The translations under genes and the position numbers were made by a program. Source: CAVSDF01 sp963726715 (GTDB lineage Bacteria; Bacteroidota; Rhodothermia; Rhodothermales; BA12). Taken from it: a stretch of DNA of 64,000 bases. Within the stretch, counting starts at the first letter, position 1. Each line of letters begins with the position of its first letter. The stretch spans positions 248,001 to 312,000 of the forward strand of contig CAVSDF010000006.1 of the NCBI GenBank assembly GCA_963726715.1. Direction: 5' to 3'. Under the pieces are notes generated by a model, which was not told the DNA's origin, searched no databases, and worked only from the letters and a program-made list of their open reading frames with translations. This document shows, one piece after another, positions 35,541-44,904 of the stretch.

Positions 35541-35848
35541 GGAGCTGTTTGCAAAGTTTGTCATCCCCGCGAACGCGGGGACCCAGAGTGTAGAGCACGG
35601 TGCGTGACCTCTTCTGGATTCCCGCTTTCGCGGGAACGACGGATTTGAGGAGCCGTCAGCGCTACTTCATCAACCGTTTTTGAGAGCGCGGCCTCCGTCC
35701 TCTTCACCGTCAACCCCTGAGATTCCAGCCCTTTGGAACGCGCCGTTCTTGGATGTAACGTCCCGGTCGTCGTGTATTCTCACCGCCCCGGCGTCGGTCA
35801 CGCCGACCCGTTCCATCCTCCATCCTCCTACCCCGCGAGGGGCACATC
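35541..35848. other. Intergenic gap within the glucan locus, containing a REPIN-like element
   Basis: A 308-base gap. Its first third is the inverted-repeat element at 35560-35640. The rest has no gene; a weak promoter-like pair (TTGG near 35745 and TATTCT near 35772) may restart transcription for the following gene. Confidence 0.45.
35560..35640. repeat. REPIN-like element, copy 1
   Basis: Two short palindromes (CCCCGCGAACGCGGGG and CCCGCTTTCGCGGG) lie in opposite orientation about 45 bases apart, bounded by GTCATC and GAACGAC, so the whole 81-bp unit is itself an inverted repeat. The same unit recurs at 44747-44829, including the internal GTGCGTGACC. This is the layout of paired REP sequences. 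Confidence 0.75.
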
Positions 35849-37996
35849 ATGAACCTCCTTACGACCCGGTGGCGCGCTGCGCTCGGCGTCGCCGCCCTCG
35901 GCCTCTTCGGAGCCGTCGGCGCGAGCGCCCAGCGGCAGGTCACGCTCCGCCTCAACACGTCCACCCTGCCGGACACCACCAAGATCAACGAGATGATCGA
36001 GGTCCGCGGCTGTCTCGACGGCTGCACCGGCGACATGAGCACGCTGCCCGGCGGCCAGACGATCGCCTGGAACGCGGCCACGACGCTCAAGCCGACCAAC
36101 ATCGGCGGCGCCTACTGGCAGATCGTCTTCCAGATTCCCGACAACGTGGCGCTGAAGTTCAAGTTCTACTCGCCGCAGGCAGAGCGCGCCACATCGGCCA
36201 CGCCGCGCGGCTCGGGCATCGGCGGCTGGGAAGACGGCGCCGACCAGATCATCCCCGCAGGCACCGGCGCGGTGAATCTCACCGCCGGCGGCCGCGGCCA
36301 CTTCTTCAACAGGACCGGCAGCGACAAGGCCTTCGACTGGACGCCCTACACGGTGAAGCAGCCCGACTCGGTCGCGGTGCGCTTCCGCGTCTACATGGCG
36401 ACGACGGAAGGCCTCAACAAGGGCTTCAACCCGACGGCCAACCCGCAGGTCGGCGTTCGCGGCGATCCTCTCACGGCAGGACCGCTCGACTGGGGCTCGA
36501 CCAAGGTCGTCCTCACCCGTGAGGTCGCCGACAACACGAAGCCCGGCTACTACCTCTACTCGGGCACGGCGTACTACGCCAAGGCCCTCGCCGGGCAGAA
36601 CCAGGGCTACAAGTTCGTCTTCGGCGCTGGCCCCTCGTACGAGGACGGCACCCTGACGGGCAACCGCTCCTTCAAGGTGCCCGCCGCTGACACCACGCTC
36701 CGCTGGGTTTACTTCGGCAACACCCCCGCAAAGGACCTCGGCGGCCCGCGCGCGACCGCGACGGTCACGTTTACGACCGACGTCAACCCGCTCCAGCGCG
36801 TCGGCCTCTTCGACCTGACCCGTGGCGACTCGATCCAGGTCCGCGGCGCCTTCAACGGCTGGGACTGCTCGGGTGACGGCTCGCCGGACGACTGCCTGAT
36901 GCGCAAGCGCCCGATCGGTCTGCTCCACGACCTCCAGTACACGTTCGTGAACACCGCCGTCGGCGGCGTGCAGGAGTACAAGTACTACATCAACTTCCGC
37001 AAGGACCGCTTCCTCGCCGACTTCGGCGTCGCGGCGCCGGAAGGCTGGGAAGAGGACATCAACACGACCGGCATCAACCGCAGCCTCGCCTTCGCAGGCA
37101 CGGCGCAGTCGACCGGCACGCAGTTCTTCAACGGCATCGTGGCGGCCAACATCATCCCCGCCGGGACGTCGGTCAACACGACCTTCCGCGTGGACCTCAA
37201 GAACGGCCTGCTCAACTCGGCGCAGCCCTTCAACGCGGCGTCGGACTCGGTCTTCGTGCAGTTCGAGGACCCGATCTTCGAGTTCGTGAACGGCATCAAC
37301 GAAGTCAACGGCGCTCCCGACCGCCGCTTCAGGATGACGCGCGTCGGCACGACCGGGACGCTCTACGAGGGCACCTTCCCGATCCGCGGCGTCGCCCGCA
37401 ACGGCAAGCCGCTCGGCACCTACTCTGGCATCTCGTACAAGTACACCTACGGCAAGGCCGGGGCGTTCTTCACCGAGCCGGGCGTGGGCACGAGCACGTT
37501 GGGCCGCCGCCGCGTGCGCTTCATCGTGCCGACCGCCGCCGACGGCAGCACCTGGCCCGCAGCGTACAGCCTGGTCTCGGGCGGTCGCTACGAGACGATG
37601 CAGGTCGAGGCCGGACCGCTCGAATTCGAGTGCAACCCCGCCGCCGACGCTGCGCCGTTCCGCGCAGCAGGCTGCCGCGCCAGCGGTGCCACGACGACTG
37701 CGGTCGAGCGTGACGCTGCGGCGGGCATCCCGTCCGAGGCCGTCGTCTCGACGGTGGCGCCGAACCCGGTTCGCGGGCTCGCGCGCTTCACCTACGGCGT
37801 GCCGACGACCGGCCGCGTCTCGCTCAGCGTCTACGACATGCTCGGCCGCGAGGTCGCACGTCTCGTCGACAGCGAGCAGGCCGCGGGCGAGTACAACGTG
37901 AGCTTCGATGCGTCGGAGCTGGCCTCGGGCGTCTACGTCTACCGCCTCGCGGTCGGCGGGCGCATCGCCTCGCACACGATGGTCGTCGCCAAGTGA
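35849..37996 (+). CDS. Secreted glucan-binding-type protein with T9SS type A sorting domain
   Basis: A 715-aa protein with a signal peptide (MNLLTTRWRAALGVAALGLFGAVGASAQ). The body contains several starch-binding-like beta modules with CBM20/CBM48/SusE-type features: VRGCLDGCTG..., KFKFYSPQ, DSIQVRGAFNGWDCSGDG ... QEYKYYINFRKDRFLADFG, and SVFVQFEDPIFEFVNGI. The C-terminal 80 residues (VAPNPVRGLARFTYGVPTTGRVSLSVYDMLGREVARLVDSEQAAGEYNVSFDASELASGVYVYRLAVGGR) form a textbook T9SS type A sorting domain, so the protein should be exported to the surface. Its probable job is to bind alpha-glucan there, as SusE/SusF do. The ATG at 35849 follows a GAGG motif. The binding specificity is inferred. Confidence 0.82.
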   Translation: MNLLTTRWRAALGVAALGLFGAVGASAQRQVTLRLNTSTLPDTTKINEMIEVRGCLDGCTGDMSTLPGGQTIAWNAATTLKPTNIGGAYWQIVFQIPDNVALKFKFYSPQAERATSATPRGSGIGGWEDGADQIIPAGTGAVNLTAGGRGHFFNRTGSDKAFDWTPYTVKQPDSVAVRFRVYMATTEGLNKGFNPTANPQVGVRGDPLTAGPLDWGSTKVVLTREVADNTKPGYYLYSGTAYYAKALAGQNQGYKFVFGAGPSYEDGTLTGNRSFKVPAADTTLRWVYFGNTPAKDLGGPRATATVTFTTDVNPLQRVGLFDLTRGDSIQVRGAFNGWDCSGDGSPDDCLMRKRPIGLLHDLQYTFVNTAVGGVQEYKYYINFRKDRFLADFGVAAPEGWEEDINTTGINRSLAFAGTAQSTGTQFFNGIVAANIIPAGTSVNTTFRVDLKNGLLNSAQPFNAASDSVFVQFEDPIFEFVNGINEVNGAPDRRFRMTRVGTTGTLYEGTFPIRGVARNGKPLGTYSGISYKYTYGKAGAFFTEPGVGTSTLGRRRVRFIVPTAADGSTWPAAYSLVSGGRYETMQVEAGPLEFECNPAADAAPFRAAGCRASGATTTAVERDAAAGIPSEAVVSTVAPNPVRGLARFTYGVPTTGRVSLSVYDMLGREVARLVDSEQAAGEYNVSFDASELASGVYVYRLAVGGRIASHTMVVAK

Positions 37997-38235
37997 CCGG
38001 TCGTCAACCGACGATCCGGCGCTGACGCCGCGCCGGAGGCGGTGGCCCATCCCCGACGGGGAGGCTGCTGCGTCCGGCGCGCGCGTTTCGCGCCGCTCTG
38101 TTCTTCTCCCTGGCCGCTGCCCGCGTGGGTGGTGGCCAGGGCTATCTGGACGCCGGGCCGGCGTCCCATCGAACCGGCCCCCTGCTGCCTTCGAAGCAGC
38201 GCCCCGTCGTTCCCTCCCGTGATCCCGCCCCCGTG

Positions 38236-41118
38236 ATGCGCCGATTCCTCGCTGCCGCCGTCCTCTGTCTTGCATGTGCCGTCCCCGCGGCCCGCGCGCA
38301 GGACAGCCTCGACGTGCCCTTCCGCTTCCTGCCCGACCTCTCCGGTCCGGGCGGATCGACGGCGCAGGTCTTCGTGCCCGGCGCGTTCAACGACTGGGGA
38401 CAGCCGTACGTGGCCGGCACCGCGGGCGCGCGCATCGCTGCCGGGCACCGCTCGCAGATGACCTACGAACCGGCGCTCAACGAGTACCGCAAGACCGTCC
38501 GCCTGCGTATCGGCACGCCCTACCAGTACAAGATCCAGCAGCACCGCAACGTCAACCCGGCCTCGGCGAACTTCGCGTGGTTCGCCGACCCCCTCAACCC
38601 CATCGTCGTCCCGCCCGACGGCAACTCGCAGGTCACCGCTGCCGACCCGATGGTCTTCCAGCTGGCGCGCGAGCAGGAAGGCGGCGACGTGATCGTGGCG
38701 GTCAGCGCGACGATCGCGGGCACGCAGGCCATCACGGCGCTCACGTACGAGATCAACGGCGTCACGCGCAACGGAATCGCGTCGTACAGCGCCGCGACAC
38801 GCCTCTTCCGCGTCGTCCTTGCCTCGCCCGTCCCGCCCGGCAGCCAGTTCAAGGTCACCGCCACCGACGCGCTCGGGCGCACCGCGACTGCCACCATCGG
38901 CACGACGCCGCCGACGGTGACAAAGGCGCCGCGCCCGGCAGGTCTCGAAGACGGCATCACCTACGTGCCCGGCGACCCGACGCGCGCCCGCCTCTCGCTC
39001 TTTGCGCCGCAGAAGGGCTACGTCTACGTCATCGGCGACTTCAACGACTGGACGCCGTCGGCTGCGTACCTGATGAAGAAGGACTCGGTCCGCGCCGACT
39101 CCGTCCACTTCTGGCTCAACGTCACCGGCCTCACGCCAGGCCGCGAGTACGGCTTCCAGTACTTCGTCGACGGCCTGATCCGCGTCGCCGATCCGTACAG
39201 CCCGAAGGTGCTCGACCCGTTCAACGACAGCGCCTCGAACCTCGGCTACACGCCGACGCCCGCCTACCCGGTCGGCAAGACGAGCCACCTGGTCGGCGTG
39301 CTGCAAACGAACGCGCCGACGTTCGCGTGGACCGATGGCGGGTTCCAGCGTCCGCGGCCCCGTGACCTCGTCGTCTACGAGCTCAACATGCGCGACTTCC
39401 TCGCGCGCCACAACTATCAGGCGCTCACCGATACGCTCGGCTACTTCGAGCGCCTCGGCATCAACACGATCGAGCTGATGCCGGTGAGCGAGTTCGATGG
39501 CAACCTCTCGTGGGGCTACAACCCGGCCTTCCACGGCGCGCTCGACAAGTATTACGGCACGCCGGAGCAGTTCAAGGCCTTCGTCAACGCCGCCCACGCG
39601 CGCGGCATCGCCGTCGTCATCGACGTCGTCTACAACCACGCGACGGGCCAGAGTCCGCTCGTGCGCCTCTACAATCAATCGGCGACCGGCGACCCCGGCT
39701 CCGTGCCGAGCGCATCGAGCCCGTACGCCAACACGACCGCGCGGCACCCCTTCAACGTCTTCAACGACCTCAACCACGACAGCCCGGCCACGCGCTACTG
39801 GCTCGACCGGATGAATCGCTACTGGATGGAGGAGTACCACGTCGACGGCTACCGCTACGACCTCTCGAAGGGCTTCACGCAGGTCAACAGCGGCGGCGAT
39901 GTCGGCCTCTGGGGCCGCTACGACGCCTCCCGCATCCGCAACCTGACGCGCATGGCCGACAAGGTGTGGGCGCGTGACGCGAACGCGCTCCTCATCCTCG
40001 AACACCTCTCCGAGCAGTCGGAAGAGGTGCAGTTGGCGAGCTACCGGACCGGCGAGGGCCGTCCCGGCTTCCTGCTCTGGCGCAAAGCGATGGGTCCGTT
40101 CGGGCAGGCGCTGATGGGCTACGCCGACAACTCGAACCTCGCCACCGCCTACTTCGGCGCGGGCGGGCAGGGGCTGCCGGTGCCCAACGCGGTGACGATC
40201 CTGGAGGACCACGACGAGCAGCGCCTCGTGCGCCGGGCCGCGCAGTACGGGGCCGTCAATGGCGCCTACACCACGCGCGATCCAGCGACGTACACCGACC
40301 GGATGAAGGCCGTCGGCGCGTTCTTCTTCCTCCAGCCCGGCCCGAAGATGATCTGGGAGTGGGGCGAACTCGGCTACGGGGCTGTCAATGGCGAGTGCCT
40401 GCCCGAGCAGGACGCCTGCCCCGGCAGCCGCACCGACGCCCGCGTGAGCGGCTGGCCGTACCGCGCCGACGCCGACCGCGTGCGCCTCTACCGGACGTGG
40501 GCCGCGCTCATCGGCCTCCGCCGCGCGAGCGTCACCTTCACCGACCCGGCGACCGCGATGTCGTTCAACACCGGCGGCCTCGTCAAGCGCATCACCCTCC
40601 GCAACGGCGCGGGCGACGCCGTCGTCATCGGCAACTTCGGCACGGCCGACGCGACCGTCGATCCGGCCTTCACGCGCACCGGCACGTGGTACGACGTCTT
40701 CGGACGGCGGCAGGTGAGCGTCTCGGATGTCAACGCGCCCCTCTCGCTCAAGCCCGGTCAGTTCGCCGTCTACACGAGCACGTTCGTCCTCTACGCCGAC
40801 GCAGGCCTCACGACCGGTGTCGAGCGCGACGCGGCCGTGGGCATTCCGGCATCGGTGGGCATCGAGCGCGTCTGGCCGAACCCGTCGGCCGGTTCGGGTG
40901 AGGTGCGCGTGCGCTATGCCGTGCCGCGCACCGGCGCCGTGCGCGTCGAGGTCTACGACCTCCTCGGCCGCCTCGCCGCCACGATCGTGGATGACGTGCA
41001 GGCCGCCGGATCGTACACCGCGACCGTCGATGCGTCGGCGCTCGCCGCCGGGTCGTACATCGTCCGCGTGACGACCGCTGCCGGTACCGCCACCTCGCCC
41101 CTCGTGCGCGCCCGCTGA
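38236..41118 (+). CDS. Secreted GH13 alpha-amylase-type enzyme with CBM48 and T9SS sorting domain
   Basis: A 960-aa protein with a signal peptide (MRRFLAAAVLCLACAVPAARAQ). An N-terminal glucan-binding-like module (VFVPGAFNDWGQPY) is followed by a CBM48 (LFAPQKGYVYVIGDFNDWTPS). The GH13 barrel then spans about residues 370-760. The catalytic residues are visible: Asp542 in DGYRYDLSKGF (nucleophile), Glu589 in LLILEHLSE (acid/base) and Asp660 in EDHDEQR (stabiliser); DVVYNHATG is region I. The final 80 residues are a T9SS type A sorting domain (VWPNPSAGSGEVRVRYAVPRTGAVRVEVYDLLGRLAATIVDDVQAAGSY). It should hydrolyse alpha-1,4/1,6 glucan at the cell surface. The ATG at 38236 is chosen over an upstream in-frame ATG at 38125 because the signal peptide begins there. 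Confidence 0.93.
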   Translation: MRRFLAAAVLCLACAVPAARAQDSLDVPFRFLPDLSGPGGSTAQVFVPGAFNDWGQPYVAGTAGARIAAGHRSQMTYEPALNEYRKTVRLRIGTPYQYKIQQHRNVNPASANFAWFADPLNPIVVPPDGNSQVTAADPMVFQLAREQEGGDVIVAVSATIAGTQAITALTYEINGVTRNGIASYSAATRLFRVVLASPVPPGSQFKVTATDALGRTATATIGTTPPTVTKAPRPAGLEDGITYVPGDPTRARLSLFAPQKGYVYVIGDFNDWTPSAAYLMKKDSVRADSVHFWLNVTGLTPGREYGFQYFVDGLIRVADPYSPKVLDPFNDSASNLGYTPTPAYPVGKTSHLVGVLQTNAPTFAWTDGGFQRPRPRDLVVYELNMRDFLARHNYQALTDTLGYFERLGINTIELMPVSEFDGNLSWGYNPAFHGALDKYYGTPEQFKAFVNAAHARGIAVVIDVVYNHATGQSPLVRLYNQSATGDPGSVPSASSPYANTTARHPFNVFNDLNHDSPATRYWLDRMNRYWMEEYHVDGYRYDLSKGFTQVNSGGDVGLWGRYDASRIRNLTRMADKVWARDANALLILEHLSEQSEEVQLASYRTGEGRPGFLLWRKAMGPFGQALMGYADNSNLATAYFGAGGQGLPVPNAVTILEDHDEQRLVRRAAQYGAVNGAYTTRDPATYTDRMKAVGAFFFLQPGPKMIWEWGELGYGAVNGECLPEQDACPGSRTDARVSGWPYRADADRVRLYRTWAALIGLRRASVTFTDPATAMSFNTGGLVKRITLRNGAGDAVVIGNFGTADATVDPAFTRTGTWYDVFGRRQVSVSDVNAPLSLKPGQFAVYTSTFVLYADAGLTTGVERDAAVGIPASVGIERVWPNPSAGSGEVRVRYAVPRTGAVRVEVYDLLGRLAATIVDDVQAAGSYTATVDASALAAGSYIVRVTTAAGTATSPLVRAR

Positions 41119-41222
41119 TCCGGCTGGCTGGAATTCCGTCGCTCCTTCTTCTTGCCATCCGCTTCCCCATCGTCCGGCCTGTCTGTGCGGACCTCTCTGC
41201 TGACGCTCTCGCCCTCCGGACG

Positions 41223-43148
41223 ATGCCCCGATCCCTGACGACCCGCGCCGCCTCGGCGCTCGCCGCCGCCACTCTCGCCGTTGCCGCCACGTTCGCCGCG
41301 AGCGGCTGCGAAAAGATCGATGCGCCGCCCGTGCGCACCGCCGGCGACTCGCTCGCCGCCGTGCCCGACTGGGCCGCCGACGCCGTCTGGTACCAGATCT
41401 TCCCCGAGCGCTTCCGCAACGGCGACCCGTCCAACGACCCGACGCGCGCGACGCTGGAGACGCCCGTCGTGCCCGACTCGTCGTGGCGCATCACCCCGTG
41501 GACCGGCGACTGGTACGCCCGCGATGCGTGGGAGCAGACGCTGGGGCCGGATTTCTACGAGAACGGCGTCTTCCACCGGCGCTACGGCGGCGACCTGCAG
41601 GGCGTCGTCGACAAGCTCGATTACCTCGACTCACTCGGCGTCAACGCGCTCTACTTCAACCCCGTCTTCTACGCCCGCAGCCTCCACAAGTACGACGGCA
41701 ACTCCTTCCACCACATCGACCCCAACTTCGGGCCGGACCCGGCGGGCGATCTGGCGAAGATGGCGGCCGAGACCTCCGACCCCACCACGTGGGTCTGGAC
41801 GCGCGCCGACAGCCTCTTCCTGCGCCTCGTGAAAGACGCCAAGGCCCGCGGGATGCACGTCGTCATCGACGGCGTCTTCAACCACTCCGGGCGTGACTTC
41901 TTCGCCTTCGACGATCTCCGCGCGAAGCAGGAAAAGAGCGCCTACAAGGACTGGTACATGGTTGAGACGTGGGACGACCCCGCCACGCCCGACACGAGCG
42001 AGTTCAACTACAAAGGCTGGTGGGGCGTAGAGACGCTCCCCGAGTTCGCCAACAACGCCGACTCCACCGACCTCGCCGCCGGGCCGCGGCAGTACATCTT
42101 CGACGCCACGCGCCGCTGGATGGACCCGAACGGCGACGGCGACCCGAGCGACGGCATCGACGGATGGCGCCTCGACGTGGCCGAGGAAGTGCCGGTCGGC
42201 TTCTGGACCGCGTGGAACCACCTCGTCCGTGAGCTCAACCCCGAGGCCTACACCTCGACCGAGATCTGGGAGAACGCCGCCCATTACCTCGACGCGGGCG
42301 GCTTCTCGGCGACGATGAACTACTGGGGCTTCGCCTACCCGGCGAAGGGCTACCTGATCGACCGCGCGATGCCGGTCGCCGCCTTCCGCGACAGCCTCGA
42401 CCGCCGCCGCTCGGTCTACCCCGAGGCGCTCCAGTACGGGATGCAGAACCTCATGGCCGGACACGACACCGACCGGCTCGCCTCGATGATCGTCAACGCC
42501 CGCCGCCGCCCGAGCTACGCCAACGCCGCGCGCTTCGACTACGACGAGTACCGCACCAACGTCCCGCGCTACGACAAGGGCTACCTCGTCCGCCGCCCGA
42601 ACGCGCAGGAGTGGGCCACCTACCGCCTCGTCACGCTCTTCCAGATGACCTACGTCGGCGCGCCGATGTTCTTCTACGGCGACGAGGTCGGGATGTGGGG
42701 CGCCGACGACCCCGACGACCGCAAGCCGATGCTCTGGGGCGACCTCGGCCGCTACGCCGACGAGGCGACCGACCCGCGCGGCCTGCGCCGCACGCCCGAT
42801 CCGCAGGTGCCCGACACGTCGGTGCTCGGCTTCTTCCGCCGCGCCATCGCGCTTCGCAGCAGCAACGCCGTCCTCCGCCGCGGCGCCTACGCCCCGCTCC
42901 TCGCCGACTCGTCGAGCGGCGTCTTCGCCTTCGAACGCACCCTCGACGGCGCCCGCGCGGTCGTCGTCCTCAACCCGACCGATGGCGCGCACAGCGTGCG
43001 GATTCCCGTCGCGGGCCTTGGCACCAAGCCCTTCGCGGTGCGCCTCCGCTCGTCGCCGGGCGCGCCGGTGCGCGTGCAGCAGGACGCCGAGGCCCTTCTG
43101 GTCGAGGTCGCCCCGCGCACCGGCCTCGTGCTGATGCCCGCCAACTGA
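41223..43148 (+). CDS. GH13 glycoside hydrolase lipoprotein (cyclomaltodextrinase/neopullulanase-like)
   Basis: A 641-aa protein with a lipoprotein signal (ALAAATLAVAATFAASGC), anchoring it in the envelope. The GH13 barrel begins WAADAVWYQIFPERFRNGDPSNDP, typical of the neopullulanase/cyclomaltodextrinase group. Catalytic residues are Asp318 in IDGWRLDVAEE, Glu347 in TSTEIWENA and Asp415 in GHDTDR; DGVFNHSGRDFFAF is region I. A C-terminal beta domain ends the protein. It would trim imported maltodextrins, as SusA does, but is lipid-anchored. It lies 105 bases after the secreted GH13 gene and upstream of the binding protein of the ABC importer. Confidence 0.93.
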   Translation: MPRSLTTRAASALAAATLAVAATFAASGCEKIDAPPVRTAGDSLAAVPDWAADAVWYQIFPERFRNGDPSNDPTRATLETPVVPDSSWRITPWTGDWYARDAWEQTLGPDFYENGVFHRRYGGDLQGVVDKLDYLDSLGVNALYFNPVFYARSLHKYDGNSFHHIDPNFGPDPAGDLAKMAAETSDPTTWVWTRADSLFLRLVKDAKARGMHVVIDGVFNHSGRDFFAFDDLRAKQEKSAYKDWYMVETWDDPATPDTSEFNYKGWWGVETLPEFANNADSTDLAAGPRQYIFDATRRWMDPNGDGDPSDGIDGWRLDVAEEVPVGFWTAWNHLVRELNPEAYTSTEIWENAAHYLDAGGFSATMNYWGFAYPAKGYLIDRAMPVAAFRDSLDRRRSVYPEALQYGMQNLMAGHDTDRLASMIVNARRRPSYANAARFDYDEYRTNVPRYDKGYLVRRPNAQEWATYRLVTLFQMTYVGAPMFFYGDEVGMWGADDPDDRKPMLWGDLGRYADEATDPRGLRRTPDPQVPDTSVLGFFRRAIALRSSNAVLRRGAYAPLLADSSSGVFAFERTLDGARAVVVLNPTDGAHSVRIPVAGLGTKPFAVRLRSSPGAPVRVQQDAEALLVEVAPRTGLVLMPAN

Positions 43149-43381
43149 CAGTCCGAACCCCTCCCTTGAGGAAGGTTGTTCACAGGGCCGGTGGGTATGG
43201 GGCGGTCCTTGAGCCGCCGAGGTTGCTTCGCCGCCGCACACCCCCACCCCGCCGATGGCGGCCCGCCGCATCAAGGGAGCGGTTTGCATTCTGCCCCGAC
43301 ATTCGCACATTGCCCCGGCAGTCTCCGACGGCCTCGACCCACGGCCCTGCCCGATCCGCCCGCCCGCGCTCCCGACTTCCG
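43149..43381. other. Intergenic gap within the glucan locus
   Basis: 233 bases between the GH13 lipoprotein and binding-protein genes. No gene, strong terminator or operator copy is apparent; short GC-rich hairpins such as GGGCGGTCCTTGAGCCGCC are present. Confidence 0.35.
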
Positions 43382-44689
43382 ATGCTTCACTCCGCGCCCC
43401 GCGCCTCCCGTCTTCGCCGCCTGCGCGGTGCGCTCGCCGGTGCATCCGTCGCCGCCGTTTGCCTTGCGGCCGTGCTCGTCGTCGGTGGGTGCCGAAAGGA
43501 GGATGGGCCGCCGAAGAACGGGCCGATCGTGATTTCGATCTGGCATCAGAAGGACGGCGGCGAGCGCGAGTTCTTCAACCGGCAGGTCGACGAGTTCAAC
43601 ACCGCCCACGCGGGCCGCATCCGCATCGAATCGCTGTACCGCGAGACCGAAGAGCTGCGCAACCTCTTCGTCATCGCCTCGGTCGGCGGGCAGGGGCCGG
43701 ACCTCATCTTCGGCCCGTCCGACAACGTCTCGATCCTCGCGATGACCGGGTCGGTCCGGCCCGTCACCGACGTGCTGCCCGCGGCGTTCCTCGCCGGGTT
43801 CGACTCGTCGGGCGTGCTCTCGTGGGGGCCGCCGGGTGAGGCGCCGAAGGCGTGGATGGTGGCCGATCAGGTGGGCAACCACCTCGCGCTCGCCTACAAC
43901 AAGGCGCTCCTGCCGACCGTGCCGGAGACGTGGGAGGAGTTTCTGCCGATGCTGCAAGCGCTCACGCGCACCGAGAAGGGCTCGAAGCACTACGGCCTGA
44001 CGTGGAATTACACCGAGCCGTTCTTCTTCGTCCCCTTCCTCACCGGCGAAGGCGGCTGGATGATGACCCCCGACGGCACCCCGACACTCGATACGCCCGA
44101 GACCGTCCGCGCCATCGAGTTCGTGATCGCCCTCCGCGACCAGTACAAAGTCATCCCCGGCGAGAGCGACTACAACGTCGCCGAGACCCTCTTCAAGGAG
44201 GGCCGCGCCGCCGCCATCATCAACGGCCCGTGGTCGTGGGCGGGCTACCGCGAGGCGGGCATCGACCTCGGCATCGCGCGGATTCCGCGGATGTCGACCG
44301 GGCGGTGGGCGGCGCCGGTCGTCTCGTCGAAGGGCTACTCGGTGAACGTCAACCTGCCCGAGTGGAAGATTCCCGCCGTGCGCGAGATGCTGGAGGCCTT
44401 CACCGGCGCGGCGATGCAGCGCCGCATGGCCGCCGACCTCTCGACCATCCCCGTCATCGCAAGCGTTGCGGGCGACAGCACCCTTCTCGCCGGCAACCCT
44501 CTCCTCGCCGCCTCGATGCGTCAGGCGGCGGTCGGACTCCCGATGCCGACCGCGCCCCAGCTCCGGCAGGTGTGGGACGGGATGCGCGGCCCGTACCAGC
44601 TCGTCATGAACGGCGCCGTCACCCCGAAGCAGGGCGCCGCGATGATGCAGCGCGAAGTCGAAAAGCGCATCACCGACACCGGCCTCTGA
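43382..44689 (+). CDS. Maltose/maltodextrin-type ABC transporter substrate-binding lipoprotein
   Basis: A 435-aa protein with a lipoprotein signal (ASVAAVCLAAVLVVGGC) and a family-1 solute-binding domain: VISIWHQKDGGEREFFNRQVDEFNTAHAGRIRIESLY, GGQGPDLIFGPSDNVSILAMTG, VADQVGNHLALAYNKALLPTVPETWEEFLPMLQAL, FKEGRAAAIINGPWSWAGYREAGIDLGIARIP, and KGYSVNVNLPEWKIPAVREMLEAFTG. It is anchored in the periplasm and delivers maltodextrin to the permease encoded next. The specificity comes from its neighbours (two amylases, MalF). The ATG at 43382 was chosen because it starts the signal peptide; the frame is open far upstream by chance. Confidence 0.92.
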   Translation: MLHSAPRASRLRRLRGALAGASVAAVCLAAVLVVGGCRKEDGPPKNGPIVISIWHQKDGGEREFFNRQVDEFNTAHAGRIRIESLYRETEELRNLFVIASVGGQGPDLIFGPSDNVSILAMTGSVRPVTDVLPAAFLAGFDSSGVLSWGPPGEAPKAWMVADQVGNHLALAYNKALLPTVPETWEEFLPMLQALTRTEKGSKHYGLTWNYTEPFFFVPFLTGEGGWMMTPDGTPTLDTPETVRAIEFVIALRDQYKVIPGESDYNVAETLFKEGRAAAIINGPWSWAGYREAGIDLGIARIPRMSTGRWAAPVVSSKGYSVNVNLPEWKIPAVREMLEAFTGAAMQRRMAADLSTIPVIASVAGDSTLLAGNPLLAASMRQAAVGLPMPTAPQLRQVWDGMRGPYQLVMNGAVTPKQGAAMMQREVEKRITDTGL

Positions 44690-44746
44690 GCCTCCGTCGA
44701 TAAACGCCGTTCAATCTCCCCGGCCTTACACCCTGTTTGTGACGCC

Positions 44747-44829
44747 CGTCATCCCCGCGAAGGCGGGGACCCAGAGAGCAGGGCGCTGTGCGTGACCCCT
44801 CTAGATCCCCGCCTTCGCGGGGAAGACGG
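44747..44829. repeat. REPIN-like element, copy 2
   Basis: CCCCGCGAAGGCGGGG and CCCCGCCTTCGCGGGG palindromes lie in opposite orientation inside CGTCATC / GAAGACG ends, with the internal GTGCGTGACC shared with copy 1 at 35560-35640. It sits between the malE-like and malF-like genes. Confidence 0.75.
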
Positions 44830-44904
44830 ACGATGAAAGAGGCGCAGGCATTCAATTACAGGCCATCTCTCCGGCACCCTCCCCCTGACCCCGACCCCTC
44901 GACG

